NCBI GenBank assembly: GCA_007858575.1
Contig: CP042279.1
Location: forward strand, 4,094,501-4,158,500
Direction: 5' to 3'
Origin: Streptomyces sp. WAC08241
Lineage (GTDB): Bacteria; Actinomycetota; Actinomycetes; Streptomycetales; Streptomycetaceae
Length of the DNA stretch: 64,000 bases
The notes under the pieces are model-generated. The model was not told the DNA's origin, did not search any database, and saw nothing but the letters and a program-made list of their open reading frames with translations. The position numbers and the translations under genes were made by a program. Positions 39,681 through 50,258 of the stretch are shown piece after piece. Every line of letters starts with the position of its first letter. Within the stretch, counting starts at the first letter, position 1.

Positions 39681-39795
39681 TGTCCGTTTAGGCTTCGAAA
39701 GGGCTCCGCACTATGCCCACCCCCGGTAGAAACGGAACCTCGCACACCCGAGTACGGCGTGCGTCACACCCTCTCGTTGAAAGGAACCGCCCGCC

Positions 39796-41831
39796 ATGCC
39801 CGACGCAGTGTCCGACCTCCCTTCGGGCCCGCCCCCGGCCGGCACGGTGATCGAGGTACGGGACGAGGAGTGGCTGGTCCGCAGCAGCAGTCAGGTCCGT
39901 GCGGGCGAGATCCTGATCGAGGCCGTCGGCGCCTCCGAGCTGGTCCGCGGACACCGGGCGCGTTTCTCACCTCGCTCGACGGCATGCCCCGCGTCCTGCG
40001 CCCCGAGGACACCTGCCTCGTCCACGACACGTCCGAGGGCTTCCGCCTCAGCCGGCTCTTTCTGGAAGCCGTGCTCCGCAAGACCCCGCTTCCCCAGATC
40101 GAGCGCCGTCTCGCCCTCACCGAGGGGTTTCTGCTCGACCGCATGGACTACCAGCTGCGGCCGGCGCAGAAGGCCCTCGAGAACCCACTGAGGCCGCGCC
40201 TGCTGATCGGTGACGTCGTCGGCCTCGGCAAGACACTGGAGATCGGGATCCTCCTCGGCGAGCTGATCCGCCGGGGACGCGGCGAGCGCATCCTCGTGGT
40301 CACCCCCGCGCCGGTCCTCGAACAGTTCCAGCACGAGATGTGGACCCGTTTCTCACTGCCTCTTGTGCGGCTGGACAGCGTGGGAATCTCACGGATCGAG
40401 CGGAAGATCCCAGTCGGCCGGAACCCGTTCACGTACTACAAGCGCGTCATCATCTCGATGGACACGTTGAAGAACGCCAAGCGCTACGGCGCCTGGCTCA
40501 AGGGCATCGAATGGGACGCCGTCGTGATCGACGAGTCCCACAACCTGATCAATCGCGGGAGTGGCCGCCGCGTCCTGGCCGACCTGCTGGCCAAGCAGAC
40601 CGACGCCCTGATCCTCGCGAGCGCCACCCCGCACAACGGTGTGATGCGGGACTTCACCGGCCTGGTCCGACTCCTGGACCCGATCGCCGTCAAGGACGAG
40701 AAGAACCCGAAGGCCTCCGAGCTGCACCACCTCATGCTGCGCCGTACGAAGGTGAGCAAGGAGGTCGCCAAAGCGTTGACGGGCTCCTGGGCGCCTCGCG
40801 GCAAGTCGAAGCCGATCCCCTGTACTGCGGGCGAGCTGGAGGAGCGGGTCTTCGCAGAGCTGGCCGACAGCTGGCTGCGGAATCCGGACCCGCATGGGGC
40901 CGATCATCTCTTCCCGTATGTACTGCTGAAGTCTTTCCTGTCTTCGCACCGCGCGCTGTTCGCGACGGCCAGGAAGAAGCTGGCCGGCCTGGGCCATGCT
41001 CTGCCCGAAGGCCACAAGAACGTCACCGACCCGCCACTGACCGGTGCGGAGGCGCACTCGCCGGTGCCGGAGGTCGCCTCGCTGCTGCGGCTGACAGAGC
41101 TCGCCCGCGGGATCGAGCAGGCGTCGGCTGCCGGAACCATGGCCACGGCCAAGCTCGCCGCCCTCGTCACGTACCTCCGGCGAATCAAGGTCGGACCGGG
41201 CAGCACGACTCGCGCGGTCGTGTTCTCGGAGCGCCGCGAGACCCTCAACTGGCTCGGGACGGTCCTACCCGCGCTGCTCGGGTGGAAGAGGCCCGAGGAC
41301 GGCGAGGAAGCCGTCAAGGTCATGCACAGCGAGGTCTCCGACACGGTGCAGATGGACTACGTGGACGAGTTCGCGCGGGCCGGCAGCGACGTACGGCTGC
41401 TGCTGACCGGCGACGGCGCTTCCGAGGGCGTCAACCTGCACCGGCAGTGCCACCACCTCGTCCACTGGGACCTGCCGTGGAGCCTGATCCGTGTCGAGCA
41501 GCGCAACGGTCGCATCGACCGATACGGACAGACCGAGAACCCTGAGTTCCGTGCGCTGATCCTGCGCAGCGAGGTCGAGGGCGCCCTGGACGACCGGACC
41601 GTCGCCGAGAAGATCCTCGCCCGCGAGGCGCGGGTCCACGAAGTGCTGGGCGCGGTGGAGGCCGCCACGAAGGAGGACGACTGGAGCAAGGAGGAGCGCC
41701 GGGTGATGGAGGCGCTGCTCCGCGACGCCCCGCCCGAGGAGGCGGTCGCCGATCTCCAGGCCGTCGATGTGGACGCGCTCGCCAAGCGCGACGGTCTGGG
41801 CGACGGGTTCCCGTCGCACGGCGGACGATGA
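39796..41831 (+). CDS. drmD: SNF2-family helicase, DISARM DrmD-like
   Basis: Starts at ATG 39796 with AAAGGA upstream. After an N-terminal domain (PPAGTVIEVRDEEWLVRSSS) the SNF2 ATPase motors follow: Walker A LIGDVVGLGKTLEIGILLGE, DESHN box in AVVIDESHNLINRGSGRR, SATPHNG, and the helicase C end GASEGVNLHRQCHH with QRNGRIDRYGQ. One indel near 39960. It reads 679 residues to a TGA at 41829-41831 that overlaps the next ATG (ATGA). Followed by a very large adenine methyltransferase, the arrangement of drmD-drmMI in class 1 DISARM. The match to DrmD is by architecture and context. Confidence 0.7.
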
Positions 41832-42907
41832 GCGAGTTCGGGACCGGCCCGGTCCCGGTGGAGCCGGAGGCCGACGCGTCCGCCCTCGGTGGTGACGTTG
41901 ACGAGGACTCCGAGGCCGATGTCGACGGCGACTTCGACTTCGATCTGGACCTCGACCTGGACGACTACGGGTCCGACGCGCCGGAGGAGTCCGTTCCGTC
42001 GCAGGACGGGCTCGGCCCGGCCACGGCGGACTCCGACATCCCGACCGTGGACGAGCTGCGCCTCTTCGACCGTGCCCCGGAGCGCAACCGCCTCCTGTAC
42101 GTACGCACCGGCCTGGAGGAGCTGGCGAAACTGGAGTCGCTCCACCTCGGCACCGCCTTCGTCGGCACCGACCTCAGCTTCGACACCCCCGAGGACCTGG
42201 CCGACCGCCTCGGCGTGCTGCCGCCCGGCTATCTCCGTGACCAGAACATCGCCCGACGGATGAAGTTGACCTTCAGCCGCGAGGACGCGGCCGATGCGCT
42301 CAAGAGGGCTCGCGAGGACTCGAACTCGTCCTCGCTCTGGCCGGACGCCCACTACGTCGGCGAACTCCACCCGGTGGTCGAGTGGATCACCGACAAGGTG
42401 CTCGTCCACCTCGGCCGCCGGCAGGCCCAGGTCCTCCAGGTCGATCCGCGGTGCGCACCCACCCCGGTAGTTCTCACCCAAGGGGTGTGGTCCAACGCCG
42501 AGGGACGGCCGACTCTGGTCGCCTGGCTCGCGGTCGACCGGCTCGGCGAGCCGGATCCCCGGGTCCGGGAACTCACCCCGGAACTCCTCGCCGAACTGGG
42601 CATCGGCCCGGACATGCCCGATCACTACTCTTCGGGTGACCTGGAAGACCTTCGGCCGCTGGTCCCCAAGGCCGTGGCCGAGACCCGGCGCACCCTCGTC
42701 GGGCTGCGAGAGATCGCGGACCGGAGGTCGACGCCCGCTCCGCGCGTACGAGAAGCAGGTCGGCAACTGGCGACAGGAACTGCTCCCGGGCTTCACCCCT
42801 CCACCCGCGACGACGCGGCGGACTGCCTCGCCGAGGCCGCCGCCCGGCTGCGGACCTCGGGCGACCCGATGGTCCGGGTCCTGGCCGTACTGGAGCCCGG
42901 CGCATGA
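41828..42907 (+). CDS. Acidic protein following the SNF2 helicase; C-terminal part or partner of DrmD
   Basis: Starts at ATG 41828, overlapping the helicase stop. Residues about 20-60 are extremely acidic (DVDEDSEADVDGDFDFDLDL). The rest (DELRLFDRAPERNRLLYVRT, WPDAHYVGELHPVVEWITDK, VVLTQGVWSNAEGRPTLVAW) resembles the region downstream of the motor in long SNF2 helicases. DrmD-type proteins are usually about 1,000 residues; this plus the previous gene totals 1,038, so either the gene is naturally split or the ATGA junction is a sequencing artefact. One indel near 42730. It ends at TGA 42905-42907. Confidence 0.6.
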   Translation: MSEFGTGPVPVEPEADASALGGDVDEDSEADVDGDFDFDLDLDLDDYGSDAPEESVPSQDGLGPATADSDIPTVDELRLFDRAPERNRLLYVRTGLEELAKLESLHLGTAFVGTDLSFDTPEDLADRLGVLPPGYLRDQNIARRMKLTFSREDAADALKRAREDSNSSSLWPDAHYVGELHPVVEWITDKVLVHLGRRQAQVLQVDPRCAPTPVVLTQGVWSNAEGRPTLVAWLAVDRLGEPDPRVRELTPELLAELGIGPDMPDHYSSGDLEDLRPLVPKAVAETRRTLVGLREIADRRSTPAPRVREAGRQLATGTAPGLHPSTRDDAADCLAEAAARLRTSGDPMVRVLAVLEPGA

Positions 42908-42978
42908 GTCCCCGGCGCACACATCCCCGTCCCCTCGACGGCACCCCCATGAACAGCGAGCAGGAGCAGCAGGCGTGA
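42904..42978 (+). CDS. Possible 24-codon coupling ORF between helicase and methyltransferase
   Basis: ATG 42904 overlaps the stop of the acidic protein (ATGA) and the frame (SPRRTHPRPLDGTPMNSEQE, then QQA) stops at TGA 42976-42978, overlapping the GTG start of the methyltransferase (GTGA). It may only serve translational coupling, or be noise. No peptide function is suggested. Confidence 0.3.
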   Translation: MSPRRTHPRPLDGTPMNSEQEQQA

Positions 42979-45900
42979 CGTTCGACTCCCTGATCAACGA
43001 GCGCGAGTACTTCCCGTCCTTCTACCTGGACGACATCCTGCCGAAGCAGCTCGCGAGCGGCCCTCAAGGAGTGGTCGGCCCTGGAACGCCAGGGCCGGAC
43101 CACACCGCGGCAGAACCTTCGCGACCTGACCCGCCCCTACATGGACATCCGGGCGAAGCTCGGCCCGGACGCGGAGAAGTACAACGGGCTGTCGTACGCA
43201 CCTGCCGTCGCCGCACAGGAGGTGGCCGCCGCCGTACTGAAGGCCCCGGGGCCGGACATGGAGCCGCCCGCCTTCCAGTCGGCGCCGACGGAGGCCGAGG
43301 CCGACACCTCGCCCGAGGGCGACTGGCGGACCGCTCTGGCCGATTGGCACGAGCGCCTGCTGAAGGCCCTGGACTTCACCCCGCAGCCGGGCTATTTTAC
43401 GGCCCACACTCCGACCGGTCCGATCGCCGTACCGGTGGCCCACTCGGAGCCGGGTGTCCTCGTGCTGACCGGCGGCTTCGCGGAGGACCTGGACGCCACC
43501 CGCGGGGACGCCTCCGCGAACCTCCTCGACGCCCCGGTCCGGGTCTCGGCCTCGAAGACGCTGACGACGGTCCGCGAGCTCGCCTCGTGGGTGCTGAACG
43601 CGGAGAACGCCCCGCGCTACGCGCTGCTCCTCTTCGGTGGCGTGCTGCTCCTGGCCGACCGGCAGTCCTTCTCCCGCGGCCGCTATCTGGCGGTGAACCT
43701 GGACACCGCGCTGCCCCGTAAGGCGGCGAAAGGTGCGAAGGCCAACGAGATCGACCTGATCGCGGCGATCTTCGCGGCCTCGTCGCTGCGGCCCGGCGAA
43801 GACGGCTCCGACGACGAGATCGCCAAGCTGGTCACCGCGTCCCGGGACCACTCGGCAGACCTGACCGGCAAACTGCGAAGCGGCCTGCAGAAATCTGTCC
43901 AGTTGATCGCCAACGAGGTGCTGAGGCGGGCACGCGAGGAACACGGCGTGCTTCCCGAAGATCTGCCTGAGTGGCTGCCCGACGTGCTCAAGGAACCTGG
44001 TGATCTGCCACGTCTTCTGACCGAGGAGTCGCTGCGCTACCTGTACCGAATCTTGTTCCTGCTGTACGCGGAGGCCCGGCCGGAACTCGACATCCTGCCG
44101 GTGAAGAGCGAGGCGTACGCGACCGGGTACAGCATTGCCCGGCTGCGCGAGCTCGTCGTCCAGGAGAAGCTGGGCAGCGCCTCCCGGGACGGGTTCCACT
44201 TCCACGAGTCGCTGGCCCTGCTTTTCGAGAAGGTGTTTACCGGCCACCCAGTGGCGAACACGGTGACCGACCGGAACGCACCGATCGAGGAGACTCCCGA
44301 ACTGGTCGAGGACGACGGCCACGACGGCGTACGCATTGAGGCCCTGCGCTCGCGGCTCTTCGACCCCGAGTCGATAAAGCTCGTCGGACAGTGCGTCCTG
44401 TATCCGCACGCGACCCGCCCCGACGGCTCGCCGGCCCCGGCGAAGCCCCTGGACCTACGCCTGCGCAATAAGGTGCTGCACCAGGTCCTTCGCCATTTGA
44501 CACTGGTTGAGGGGCAGGGAAGGGGCGGGGTGGGTTCATCAGTTATGCGAACCTCGGCATCAACCCCTGGGCGAGATGTACGAGGGCCTGATGTCGTACA
44601 CCGGCTTCATCGCCACCAAGCCAATGTACGAAGTGGCCAAGGGCGGCAACCCTGAGGGCGGTTCCTGGCTGATCACGACCGATCAGGTGCGGAGCGGGCT
44701 GTACTCGGACGCCCCGGGCGACAGCGTCTTCGTCAAGGAGGACGGCATCAACCCGGAGACGGGCGTGCCCGACTCGGTGGTGCACCCGGTCGGCTCGTAT
44801 GTCTACCGGCTGGCCGGCCGAGACCGGCAGACCAGCGCGTCGTACTACACGCCCGAGTCCCTGACCCAGGCGACCGTCGAGCAGACGCTCCGCTTCCGCC
44901 TGGACGACGAGGGTCGCGTGGACCCGCGCGAACCGGAGAAGTCCGAGGTCACGGCGTCGGAGGTGCTGCGCTGGCGGGTGTGCGAGCCGGCGCTCGGCTC
45001 CGGCGCGTTCCTGAACGAGGCGGTCAACCAGCTGGCCGAGCTGTACCTGAAGCTGGCCCAGCACGAGCGGGGCGAGCAGATCGACCCGGAGGGGTACCCG
45101 CGCGAACTCCAGAAGGTCAAGGCGTACATCGCCCTCCACAACGCGTACGGCGTCGACCTCAACAAGACGGCCGTAGAGCTGGCGGAGATCTCGCTCTGGC
45201 TCAATACCATGTACCCGGGCATGCGGGCCCCTTGGTACGGGCTGCACCTGCACCGGGGCAACTCCCTGATCGGGGCGGCCCGGAAGGTGTACCCGGGCCA
45301 GTCCCTGGACAAGGGCGGCTGGCTGAAGGCCTCCGACCAGCAGGCGCCGAGGGCGGTCCCGCTGACCGAGAAGCTGGGGGTACGGGCGTCCACCGGCCGG
45401 TGCACCAGTTCCTGCTGCCGGCGCTGGGGTGGGGGTCGGTCGGTGACTCCGTGTCGGTGCGGAAGGCCACAGGGAAGAGCGTGGTGGCCGGTGCGGTCGC
45501 GGACTGGCTGGAGCCCGAGCTCATCGAGGCGATGAAGAAGTGGCGTTCGGGCATCCGACGGTCACCTAAGGGCGACAAGAAGACGTCGGTGGCGGCGCCG
45601 GAGAAGGCCCCGACGAGCCAGGCCACGGTTCTGGCGCGGGAGGAACGGAGCGGGCAGGGCGCGCTCGATCTGGGCCTGGAGATCTGGGAGCAGTCGGGCT
45701 TCGACTTTTCAGCGCCGTCAGCTTCGGCGCCTGCTACCGCGAAGCGGGCTGCGCCGACGCGGCGTAACGGCGCGGGCGCGGACGACGGCTCCTACGGGCA
45801 GACGGGGCGCCTGCGGGCCTTGGCCGAGCGGGTGGAATACCTGTGGGGCCTGGTCAGGCTGCGGCTTGAGCTGTCGGAGCGGGAGATTTCGCGTGACATC

Positions 45901-48514
45901 CCGGTGTGGGGCACGGAGAGAAGGGGCGAGCGGTCTACCCCGGTGATGGACCGCGAGGCCGTCCGTCAGGCTCTCCAGGCGGAGGGCAGCCCGTACTGGC
46001 GGCTCAAGCAGGTCATGGACGCATGGTGCGCGCTGTGGTTCTGGCCACTGGAGGAGGTCGCGCTCCTCGACGGCACCGCGCCGGACTACTTCCGTGGGGC
46101 GCAGGACCTGAAGAAGCTCAGCAAGGGCGGCGTCGACCGGAAGGTGGCTCTGCGGGACCTGGACGACTGGATCGAGTTCGCGGAGTCGGTCCTCGGCGGG
46201 TGGACGCGAAGCCGGGGAAGGACACCGGCTCGCTTTTCGAGGTCCCGAAGGTCGACGGGCTCAAGAGCCTGGATCAGTTCGAGCAGTCCCTCGACGAGAA
46301 GATGACGGAGATCTCGGGCTGGGTGGACCCCTGAACCTGGGGGACCTCTTCCCGTGGCATGGAACGGCGGCCCAGATCGCAAAGGAGCGGGGCTTCTTCC
46401 ACTGGGAGCTGGACTTCGCGCATGTATTTGCAGGGGTGGGTTCGATCTGATGGTCGGCAATCCGCCATGGGTCAAACAGGAATGGAAAGAAGGGACCACT
46501 CTCGCCGAATTCGAACCTTGGTTTGAACTCGCGGGTAAGTCGAGCAGTACTGTATGGGTTAACCGAAAGACCTCCATCCTGCAGAGGCCAGTGCCGCGCA
46601 CAATCTTCCTCGGTGAACTTGCGGACGCTGCGGCGACTTCCGAGTTCCTCTCATCAGCTGACGCATACCCCGAACTCGCCGGGACCCAGCCCGACTTGTA
46701 TCGCAACTTCATGCTGTTGTCATGGCGAGGCACAGGACGCAGGGGATTTCCGGCCTGATCCACCCCTCAACTCACTTGACGGGAGCAATGGAAGGACAGC
46801 TAAGGAAGGCCACCTACAGCCACCTGAGAATTCATGCAGATTTCTCGAACGAACTTTATCTATTCGCGAAACCTGTCATGAACGACACTCGCTTCAGCAT
46901 CAACGTGTACGGGAGTTCGCGCGAAGTTGGATTCCAACACCTGACTTGGCTATTCCACCCCGACGTTCTTCTAAGCTCCTTGCGGCATGACGGGTCCGGC
47001 CCAATTCCAGCGATCAAGCGATGGGATGACCGACAAGGGAAGTACACTTGGGACCTTCGCCCCCATAAGAGCCGAGTAAACTTCGTAGACCGACAGACAT
47101 TGTCAAATTGGAATGCCCTAAGGGGCGAGGAAGATCGATCTTCAGCGGAAGACACTCCCCTCTTGTTCCCCATTACCACTGCAGAAAAGGAAGCGATCGC
47201 CGCTATCGCCGCCTGGCCGCACCGCCTAGGCGGCCTTTCACCAAAGATCAGTCAAGGTTTCCACGAAAAGGTCGACCAAGCGGCAGGGTATTTCGACAGA
47301 GGCCCTGCATCGCCAGCCGACTGGGGCGATGTCATCCTTCAGGGTTCGTTCATCGGTGTGGCGACACCGTACAACAAGCAACCGCCCGCGGGGGATCGAA
47401 GAACAACCGGGACTATCAGCGATGGGATCACGAAAATCTACCGGCTGACGCCGTCCCCCGAATCAACTTTCGGCGTACGGCGAGCCGCGCACGATACGCA
47501 GAGAAGCAGGACCTCTGGTTCGACGACGTAGCTTTCTCCCGAGCCTCCGACGACCAGAAAGCAAGAGAAGACGCAAGGCTTTCCGTCACCCAAGAGAATT
47601 CCGAATTGACGGGGAAGAGCTGGAGAGGGCTATTCACGCACGCCTCCGCTCGAGTTTCTATAGGCCCTACTCAACGTTTTATCGAGTCGCCTGGCGCGAA
47701 ATGAATCGCCCCAAGAACGAGCGGGTGCTCCAGGCGTGCCTAATCCCGCCTGGGCCTACGCACATCCACGCAATGCGAAGCATGGCTCTCGCTTCTTTCG
47801 AAGACATCGCACTGGTCGCCGGTTTCTTCGCGAGCATTCCCTGTGAATACCTGCTGCGAATCACGAACCGCAAGCATATGGACGTTTCAGACGCCAAGGT
47901 CTTCCCTGTCCCGCAGCAAAACCATCCACTAGCACCGGCTCTGGTTATGCGCACACTGCGTTTGAACTGCCAAACCGCCGCGTACGCGACCCTTTGGCAA
48001 GACCTCTTCGAACCTTCATGGCTGGATGAGACATGGGCCACGAATTCCCTGTGGCCATCGGAACTGGCATACCTGGCTGCCAACGTCGGGCCTCAGTGGA
48101 CACCGGAGGTCCCGCTACGCTCCGAGCTGTCGCGTCGAGCTGCGATCGTCGAGATTGATGCACTCGTCGCCGTTTGGCTGGGAATCAGCGCGGACGAGCT
48201 GGCTGCTATTTACCGAGCGAGGTTTCCAGTCTTGCAGCAGTACGAGGAAAGGATGTGGTTCGATGCAAAGGGAGGCGCATCGCCTACGCGCCACATGCCA
48301 AGGGTTTTAGGCAGACGGAAGCAGCCTGGAATCAGCTCAGTTCGCATGAGGACTTCCCACTCGAAGCCAACGTGCCCGACGGATACGAGGGCCGCTGTAC
48401 CGGGCGGACCGTGTGAAGGAGATGCGGGCCGCGCACGCGGAGTTCACTCGGCGGATGCGGGCCGCCGGCTGGGAGCCCGGAGACCCGGAGCCGCCGGGAG
48501 CCGCCCAGCAATAG
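42975..48514 (+). CDS. drmMI: Very large N6-adenine DNA methyltransferase, DISARM DrmMI-like
   Basis: About 1,845 residues after correcting indels (near 43060, 44530, 45378, 46197, 46333, 46437, 46735, 47385, 47640, 48275 and 48400). It starts at GTG 42975 (TFDSLINEREYFPSFYLDDI). The SAM motif I is VCEPALGSGAFLNEAVNQLA (nt about 44980-45040) and the catalytic motif IV is DLMVGNPPWVKQEW (nt about 46447-46488), defining a gamma-type adenine methylase of the Eco57I/DrmMI class. The part after NPPW (46.4-48.3 kb) has clearly lower GC than its surroundings and should hold target recognition. It follows the SNF2 helicase genes with coupled starts. It probably methylates host DNA for self-marking. 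Confidence 0.72.
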
Positions 48515-48801
48515 GTCGGACGCCGCAGCCTACGCAGTCGCGGAGCTGCCCGCCCGCTCTCCTTAGGGGACAGGGCGGGCGGGCGGGCCGTAACCGGCAC
48601 TCCCCGAAACACCCACGGGCCGCACGACAACTGGAACCCGCCCAGCGAGGTTCACGCCTCTCTACGGGGACGCACGGCCATGCAGCGCCGGCCTCTGCTC
48701 GGTCGACGACTCACAGTGGTGACCATTGCCGTGGCTCCCCGAGCGCCGAGGCGACACGGCCCCGCACCCGGGCGGGGTGCGGGGCCGCAGCATCGCTCCT
48801 G
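48515..48801. other. Gene-free spacer between the methyltransferase and the toxin gene
   Basis: No credible ORF. It contains a GC-rich imperfect hairpin near 48548-48590 (cccgccc...gggcggg) and the strong hairpin listed separately at 48757-48787. Confidence 0.5.
48757..48787. terminator. Strong hairpin between the convergent methyltransferase and toxin genes
   Basis: CGGCCCCGCACCC (48757-48769) pairs perfectly with GGGTGCGGGGCCG (48775-48787) around a five-base loop. It lies 15 bp past the toxin stop (minus strand) and after the methyltransferase, so it can end both transcripts. Confidence 0.8.
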
Positions 48802-49091
48802 TCAGTTCACCTTGACCAAGGCGCTGTCACGCGAACGACCATGATGACATCGTCGCGTCGGTCTTCCTGGTACCAGACGATCAGGAGGCCACGCGCACAG
48901 CTCTTGAGCCGGGGCACCGCAGGCTCGCCCTACCTCGACGGACCCAGGTACCGGACCGAAGTGGCATCCGCGAGCTCCTGGGCGACCTTCTCGGCCTCGT
49001 TCCTGTCCTGCAGGGAGAGGTTGGCCCCGCCCTCCCTTGTCGCCTACGACATGATCGGCGTCCGGGTCGTCTCCCACGTCCACTCGCTCAA
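48802..49091 (-). CDS. RelE/ParE-like toxin
   Basis: Starts at TTG 49091, overlapping the stop of the upstream gene (TTGA). It begins LSEWTWE, shifts near 49065 to DPDADHVVGD, then near 49020 to LSLQDRNEAEKVAQELADAT and, after one more break, LKSCARGLLIVWYQEDRRDD. This strand/helix/strand order and the 'LIVWY' strand fit small RelE/ParE-type toxins of actinobacteria that are coupled to DUF6247-like proteins. About 95 residues. Three indels make the reading tentative. Confidence 0.5.
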
Positions 49092-49423
49092 GCCGCAACC
49101 TCGCGCTCCGCCTCAGCGATCATCCGGCCGATCTCCGCCGACGCGGCCCGCCGTACGGCCCTGTCTTCCGCAGTCCCGGAGACGGTCTCCAGCTCGTGCA
49201 GCCGGGCGGCCCTCTCCGGGGTCCGCCGCAGCGCCACCCAGATGCCCCACCGGCGGATGAAGAGACGCATCGGCGTCGTGCTGTCGGTCTGAATGGCTTC
49301 CTGCCACGCCTGCCGGAACTGGACAGCGGCAGCAAGGTCGATGCGGTTCACAGCCATCCGGAGCGCGGCCTCGGTCAGAGGCGGCATCGGCAGCGCCGCG
49401 TCGCCGATGGAAGAGGTCGTCAT
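49088..49423 (-). CDS. DUF6247-like protein, probable antitoxin
   Basis: 111 residues from ATG 49423 (TTSSIGDAALPMPPLTEAAL). The pattern ALRMAVNRIDLAAAVQFRQA followed by RLFIRRWGIWVALRRTPERA matches the DUF6247 proteins of Streptomyces, small helical proteins often encoded just before a RelE/ParE-like gene. The four-base overlap with the toxin supports a toxin-antitoxin pair. The frame is intact. Confidence 0.6.
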   Translation of the reverse strand: MTTSSIGDAALPMPPLTEAALRMAVNRIDLAAAVQFRQAWQEAIQTDSTTPMRLFIRRWGIWVALRRTPERAARLHELETVSGTAEDRAVRRAASAEIGRMIAEAEREVAA

Positions 49424-49551
49424 CGGGTCCTCCTCGGTGATACCGGGTTCACGGTAGCGCGCCCGGGGCGCGCAGGGCGTGCCCTTCTCGACGTGACGCG
49501 ATGGTGACGCCCTCCTCTCCTTGCGGAACTCAGGGGTCAGCGAATGGGCCG

Positions 49552-49779
49552 TCACTCGGCACCGCCGTCGTGCAGGCGGTGCCTGTCCTTCAGGAGGTCG
49601 AGCACGTCGGGTACCGGCGGGAAGTACGGAGCGCACTCCGGGCAGGCGTACACGTTCCACCCGGGCCCGGAGTTCTGGTGCACCTCGGCGACGACCACGG
49701 GCTCGTCCGTGACGCAATGGCAACGCACGCACATGCGGACCGGCTTCCGCGTGGGCGGACGGGAGGGCGGCTCGTTCAC
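49552..49779 (-). CDS. Small zinc-ribbon-like protein
   Basis: 75 residues from GTG 49779 (NEPPSRPPTRKPVRMCVRCH). Two Cys pairs, CVRCHC and CPEC, about 30 residues apart suggest a zinc ribbon. The rest, VVAEVHQNSGPGWNVYACPE, is typical of small Streptomyces hypothetical proteins found in GntR-linked clusters. It overlaps the stop of the upstream gene by GTGA. Function unknown. Confidence 0.65.
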   Translation of the reverse strand: MNEPPSRPPTRKPVRMCVRCHCVTDEPVVVAEVHQNSGPGWNVYACPECAPYFPPVPDVLDLLKDRHRLHDGGAE

Positions 49780-50165
49780 CAGGCCGCCCCCGTCGCATGC
49801 ACGTCGCCGGTGTCCAGGTCGACGCCGAAGTCCGCCGCCATCACGAGGCTGAGGCACCGCCACCGCTGACGGGCGGCGCGCTCCTCCCGCCGCTCGTACG
49901 CAGTCAGGTACGGACGGATGAGGGCCGTGGCCTCGCCGTCGAGCGTTTCGATCAGCCCGTACGGGGACCTGGGCCGCACGGCACCGGTCAGGCTTCCTCC
50001 GTCCGTCGGCCGGAAGCCTGTGCGGCAGGCAGAGCGCCAGCTCGGCGCCTGCCGGATCCAGGCGCCAGCACGCCCAGCAGTCACGCGAGCAGCACGGCGA
50101 TAAGGTTTCGTATATCCGAAGCTCCTTTCTTCGGTGAGCCCCTGGGTACGGCCCTGCCCGGCCAC
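49776..50165 (-). CDS. Hypothetical protein upstream of the zinc-ribbon gene
   Basis: Up to 129 residues if GTG 50165 is the start. The convincing part is the C-terminal 70 residues (VRPRSPYGLIETLDGEATAL, LTAYERREERAARQRWRCLS, MAADFGVDLDTGDVHA). The N-terminal region has poor coding character, so a start near 50080 (GTG, VTAGRAGAW) is also possible. Divergent from the GntR gene and coupled to the zinc-ribbon gene. Not recognised. Confidence 0.55.
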   Translation of the reverse strand: MAGQGRTQGLTEERSFGYTKPYRRAARVTAGRAGAWIRQAPSWRSACRTGFRPTDGGSLTGAVRPRSPYGLIETLDGEATALIRPYLTAYERREERAARQRWRCLSLVMAADFGVDLDTGDVHATGAAW

Positions 50166-50200
50166 CCGGGGGGATTATGTGCTGAATCACACTACAATCG

Positions 50201-50222
50201 CGGTTATCCACGGTTATCCACG
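50201..50222. repeat. Tandem 10-bp repeats resembling DnaA boxes in a divergent promoter
   Basis: cggttatcca occurs twice in a row (50201-50210 and 50211-50220), giving two TTATCCACG units 10 bp apart, one helical turn. They sit between the divergent hypothetical gene and the GntR gene, so an operator for a regulator is more likely than a replication site. Confidence 0.6.
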
Positions 50223-50258
50223 GATGCACAGAAACCTGCGGTCACCCACGCTGGCGGG

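Noticed and set aside
38264..42978. Phage growth limitation (Pgl) or BREX system suggested by kinase plus methyltransferase
   Set aside because: No PglZ/BrxC-like protein is present and the kinase is too short and unlike PglW.
42994..44409. Long minus-strand frame opposite the methyltransferase
   Set aside because: Antisense shadow; the plus strand carries conserved methyltransferase sequence.
50201..50222. Replication origin from DnaA-box-like repeats
   Set aside because: Only two units, with no dnaA/dnaN nearby and a divergent promoter as the simpler explanation.
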